NCBI GenBank assembly: GCA_022829145.1
Contig: CM040741.1
Location: 55,362,180 to 55,426,179, forward strand
From: Albula goreensis
Lineage: Eukaryota; Chordata; Actinopteri; Albuliformes; Albulidae
Reading direction: 5' to 3'
Length of the DNA stretch: 64,000 nucleotides
The position numbers were made by a program, and so were the translations under genes. This document shows, piece after piece, positions 62,824 to 64,000 of the stretch (positions within the stretch are counted from its first letter, which is position 1; each line of letters starts with the position of its first letter). The notes beneath the pieces are model-generated. The model was not told the origin of the DNA, made no database searches, and saw only the letters and a list, made by a program, of their open reading frames with translations.

Positions 62824-64000
62824 CTGAAGAACACAAATACACAACATGTATGCTTCAGAGAACACTGCTCCATCTTCTCTATCTGACATCATGACAATAT
62901 TTACCACCACATACCTGATGCATCACTGGGCCCAAATGACAAGAATATGATTTAATAAAACAATCAATAATTCTGAAATTCATAAATATTAATCAAGGGG
63001 GATTTGATACATTTAAAAGGGACTGTATCAGGGACATCTGAAGGTCACAAGAGAAACAAGCAGAGGTCTGCTGTTCAGGCCGCCCACTTTTTGTTATTAT
63101 TGGGGCAGCCAATAGCCTAGTGGCTAAGGTACATGACTGGGACCCCTGAGGTTGGCAGCTCAAGTCCCAGTCCAGCCACAGCAAAAACACCATTGCTTTT
63201 GGGCCCTTGAGCAAGGCCCTTAACCCCACATTGCTCCCAGGGGAGATTGGCCCTTGGTTAGCCCAATCAACTGTAAGTCACTTTGGATAAAAGTGTCAGC
63301 TAAATGACAGTAATGTAATGTAATGTCATTTAGAATTTATAGCACCTTTAACAATAAGAGGATAGATCATTTCTATGCATAAAGCTCATCATCTGTGCCA
63401 GTATATTTGGAGTCGATACAATATAAGGATGTGTAATACATTATTTTTTAAAACTGACACTTCCTACATGTTTTACATATGTTATTGTATCAAACCTACC
63501 ACAAAGGCCCTGTGTTCTTATCAAATATAACATTGTGTGCCAAATTTAATTGCAAGAACAATCTAGACGTTAGGAGGGGGAAAAACGACTGGAGTCCCAT
63601 TAATAAGAATGGAAAAATAATAATTTTAAATTGAAAAATCTTAAAAATAGCAAATATTCACTTCATAAAACAGGTACATTTTTGGCCGTTTACTTCTCTG
63701 TGTACTAATACTGCACTATCTATAGTGCTAACTCTCTCTCTTGTATTTATGATTATCAGAGGTTTCAAACTGGTATTTATAAACCTTTCCCATGTTACAG
63801 CTTAGGGTAATTGTCTAGTTACTATAACACAAAGAATTGTAACAGTGTTCTTTGTACCCAACATATTATTATCACTGCCATAATAATGATGATTTGTGTA
63901 AGCTCTGAAACTGTCATTCTGTTGGTGCTTTGACAGCTTGTGCGTTACTCAGTCACAGCAGTAACACTACAGCACACTATGGCAGCCACACACAGTACTG
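62824..64000 (-). other. fbn2: fbn2 intron upstream of TB exon, 3' part
   Basis: No exon seen to the end of the window. Contains the SINE at 63101-63326. The preceding fbn2 exon lies beyond the right edge. Confidence 0.7.
63101..63326 (+). mobile_element. tRNA-derived SINE with L2-like tail
   Basis: Head with an A-box-like tagcctagtgg (63113) and a B-box-like agctcaagtcc (63157), a middle with gggcccttgagcaaggccct, and a tail ctttggataaaagtgtcagc then taaatgac, ending in taatg repeats. This is the build of widespread teleost SINEs that borrow an L2 LINE 3' end. It runs antisense to fbn2. Confidence 0.88.

Overview
This window is vertebrate genomic DNA, most likely from a ray-finned (teleost) fish. 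Its protein-coding content is split into short exons with GT-AG introns. The introns carry a tRNA-derived SINE with an L2-like tail, several small inverted-repeat DNA elements and long CA microsatellites, all typical of teleosts. There is no operon structure, phage, plasmid or CRISPR content. The exact species cannot be told from the sequence.

Two genes lie tail to tail. On the + strand, 4357-42234 holds exons 2 to 27 of slc12a2 (NKCC1, the Na-K-2Cl cotransporter): 26 exons whose lengths and phases join into one 970-residue open frame ending in a stop. Exon 1, which carries the N-terminal kinase-regulated tail, lies upstream of the window, so 1-4356 is the 3' part of intron 1. On the - strand, 62823 down to 53659 holds the last nine coding exons of fbn2 (fibrillin-2): one 8-cysteine TB domain, seven calcium-binding EGF domains, the unique C-terminal region with an RRKR furin site, and the C-terminal propeptide. 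The rest of fbn2 lies to the right of the window.

The space between the two stop codons (42235-53658) holds the presumed slc12a2 3' UTR (to about 46.2 kb), a gene-free stretch with microsatellites, and an AT-rich region that probably includes the fbn2 3' UTR. No third gene is supported there.

The same SLC12-fibrillin neighbourhood is known in mammals at two paralogous loci (SLC12A2-FBN2 and SLC12A1-FBN1). The two genes do not share a pathway: NKCC1 is a plasma-membrane ion transporter, fibrillin-2 an extracellular microfibril protein.

The unusual points are mostly in non-coding DNA. (1) The cassette exon 21 of slc12a2, with a dileucine sorting motif, appears to use a GC rather than GT donor, and exon 22 sits behind a TG-repeat acceptor. 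(2) A 1.5-kb pyrimidine-rich minisatellite of alternating 30/33-bp units fills part of intron 14 and makes spurious ORFs of more than 500 codons. (3) Three fbn2 introns have degenerate tandem arrays close to the exon's donor side, one of which seems to overlap the exon itself. (4) There are several MITE-like inverted-repeat elements. I saw no convincing new gene system; this is a conserved vertebrate locus.
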